A stretch of DNA of 64,000 bases from Maricaulis salignorans (GTDB lineage Bacteria; Pseudomonadota; Alphaproteobacteria; Caulobacterales; Aquidulcibacteraceae), in contig CAMDDL010000006.1 of assembly GCA_945891505.1 (NCBI GenBank), positions 1 through 64,000 on the forward strand, read 5' to 3'. The position numbers were made by a program, and so were the translations under genes. The notes below the pieces were generated by a model. That model made no database searches. It was not told the origin of the DNA and saw only the letters and a list, made by a program, of their open reading frames with translations. Of the stretch, positions 63,505 to 64,000 are shown piece after piece. The first letter of the stretch is position 1, and each line of letters begins with the position of its first letter.

Positions 63505-64000
63505 ATGACAGATTCCCAAAAGACGCAGCGCTGGTGGATTGCGCCAGTCTTGGCCGGGACATTGGGACTGGGTGCTGCTTTGGGCGCGACGGCGGTGGCG
63601 TGGTCAGCTGGTGGTCGTCAAGACACGGCAGTACCAGCGGCCAAGGGTGTGGATACGCTGCGCCAACTAGAAATTTTTGCCGATGTGATGGCGCGCGTCC
63701 GCACCGACTATGTCGTACCAACCAAGGATGACAAATTGGTGGCAGCAGCCATTGATGGCATGCTGCAATCGCTGGACCCACACTCCAGCTTTCTTGATGC
63801 CGAAGCGTTCAACAATATGCAGGTATCGACCAAGGGCGAATATGGCGGCATTGGTATTGAAGTGACCAGTGAAGATGGCGCGGTCAAAGTAATCTCGCCC
63901 ATGGACGATAGCCCAGCGGTTCGGGCTGGCATTAAGGCGGGCGACAAACTAATTGCTGTCGATGGCGTTTCTATTCTGGGCCTGCCCTTGGATGAAGCCG
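63505..64000 (+). CDS. ctpA: C-terminal processing peptidase (S41), partial at window edge
   Basis: The first ~165 residues of a CtpA-type periplasmic protease: an N-terminal membrane anchor or signal (WWIAPVLAGTLGLGAALGAT), the helical YVVPTKDDKLVAAAIDGML segment, MLQSLDPHSSFLD and a PDZ domain (GGIGIEV, SPAVRAGIKAGDKLIAVDG). The catalytic Ser/Lys part lies beyond the window. ATG at 63505 follows GGAG. It follows envC by 145 bp, an arrangement common in alphaproteobacteria. Confidence 0.92.
   Translation, partial: MTDSQKTQRWWIAPVLAGTLGLGAALGATAVAWSAGGRQDTAVPAAKGVDTLRQLEIFADVMARVRTDYVVPTKDDKLVAAAIDGMLQSLDPHSSFLDAEAFNNMQVSTKGEYGGIGIEVTSEDGAVKVISPMDDSPAVRAGIKAGDKLIAVDGVSILGLPLDEA

Noticed and set aside
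1-64000. CRISPR arrays, tRNA or rRNA genes, intact insertion sequences or prophage
   Set aside because: No direct-repeat/spacer pattern, no transposase or phage structural gene, and no rRNA or tRNA sequence was recognised on reading. A tRNAscan or profile search would be needed to exclude them formally.

Overview
This 64 kb window is a chromosomal segment of an alphaproteobacterium, most likely in or near Caulobacterales, Hyphomonadaceae or Maricaulales. The basis is a combination of lineage markers: an RcdA (DUF1465) cell-cycle adaptor next to a DUF1192 gene, an alphaproteobacterial Mic60/mitofilin protein inside the hemC-hemD-mic60-hemY cluster, a YtrA-type GntR/ABC operon, PdeM, and the order rsfS-rlmH-envC-ctpA. 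Coding density is high and base composition moderately GC-rich. I see no rRNA, tRNA, CRISPR array, prophage or intact insertion sequence. The left edge cuts an exported protein and the right edge cuts a CtpA protease.

Layout. 1-7.4 kb: an exported protein fragment, thiE, an AbgT-family transporter, astB, a DUF4386 protein and a GntR/ABC operon. 7.5-15.6 kb: a secreted M14 peptidase, a FIST-domain sensor coupled to a hybrid histidine kinase, and two acyl-CoA dehydrogenases. 15.7-17.4 kb: a small membrane protein and a family 2 glycosyltransferase broken by a one-base frameshift. 17.6-38.9 kb: the oxidative TCA genes sucC, then sucD-sucA-sucB-orf-lpd plus an old-yellow-enzyme gene. sucC is separated from sucD by about 11.5 kb holding VapBC, a glycosyltransferase, PdeM, a paraoxonase-like lactonase with an ABC exporter, rpmE, a hybrid kinase, rcdA and a quinone oxidoreductase. 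39-47.6 kb: a secreted nuclease, an SDR, thyA, the haem/Mic60 operon and divergent tsaD. 47.6-50.8 kb: an accessory island between tsaD and gpsA. 50.9-64 kb: gpsA, a YciI protein, an aldehyde dehydrogenase, a HerA-like ATPase, a DASS transporter, pgi, a deacetylase plus FkbH-like pair, and rsfS-rlmH-envC-ctpA.

The most unusual part is the 47.6-50.8 kb island. A consensus sigma-70 promoter and a perfect 12-bp-stem terminator bracket a 37-codon hydrophobic ORF. The -35 box of that promoter abuts a 22-bp inverted repeat (TGAACA-N10-CGTTCA) that closely matches a repeat upstream of the nearby tetR gene (TGAACA-N10-TGTTCA). This suggests a TetR-controlled small-protein (or sRNA) module. The same island holds a HigBA-like toxin-antitoxin pair with a TTGACA-N16-TATAAT promoter that predicts a leaderless mRNA, a MITE-like element and a large palindrome. 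Other points of interest are the FkbH-like protein with an N-terminal four-Cys cluster, the hybrid kinase whose start codon lies in the loop of the rpmE terminator, and the split sucC/sucD.

All functions are inferred from reading motifs and gene order; no database search was run.
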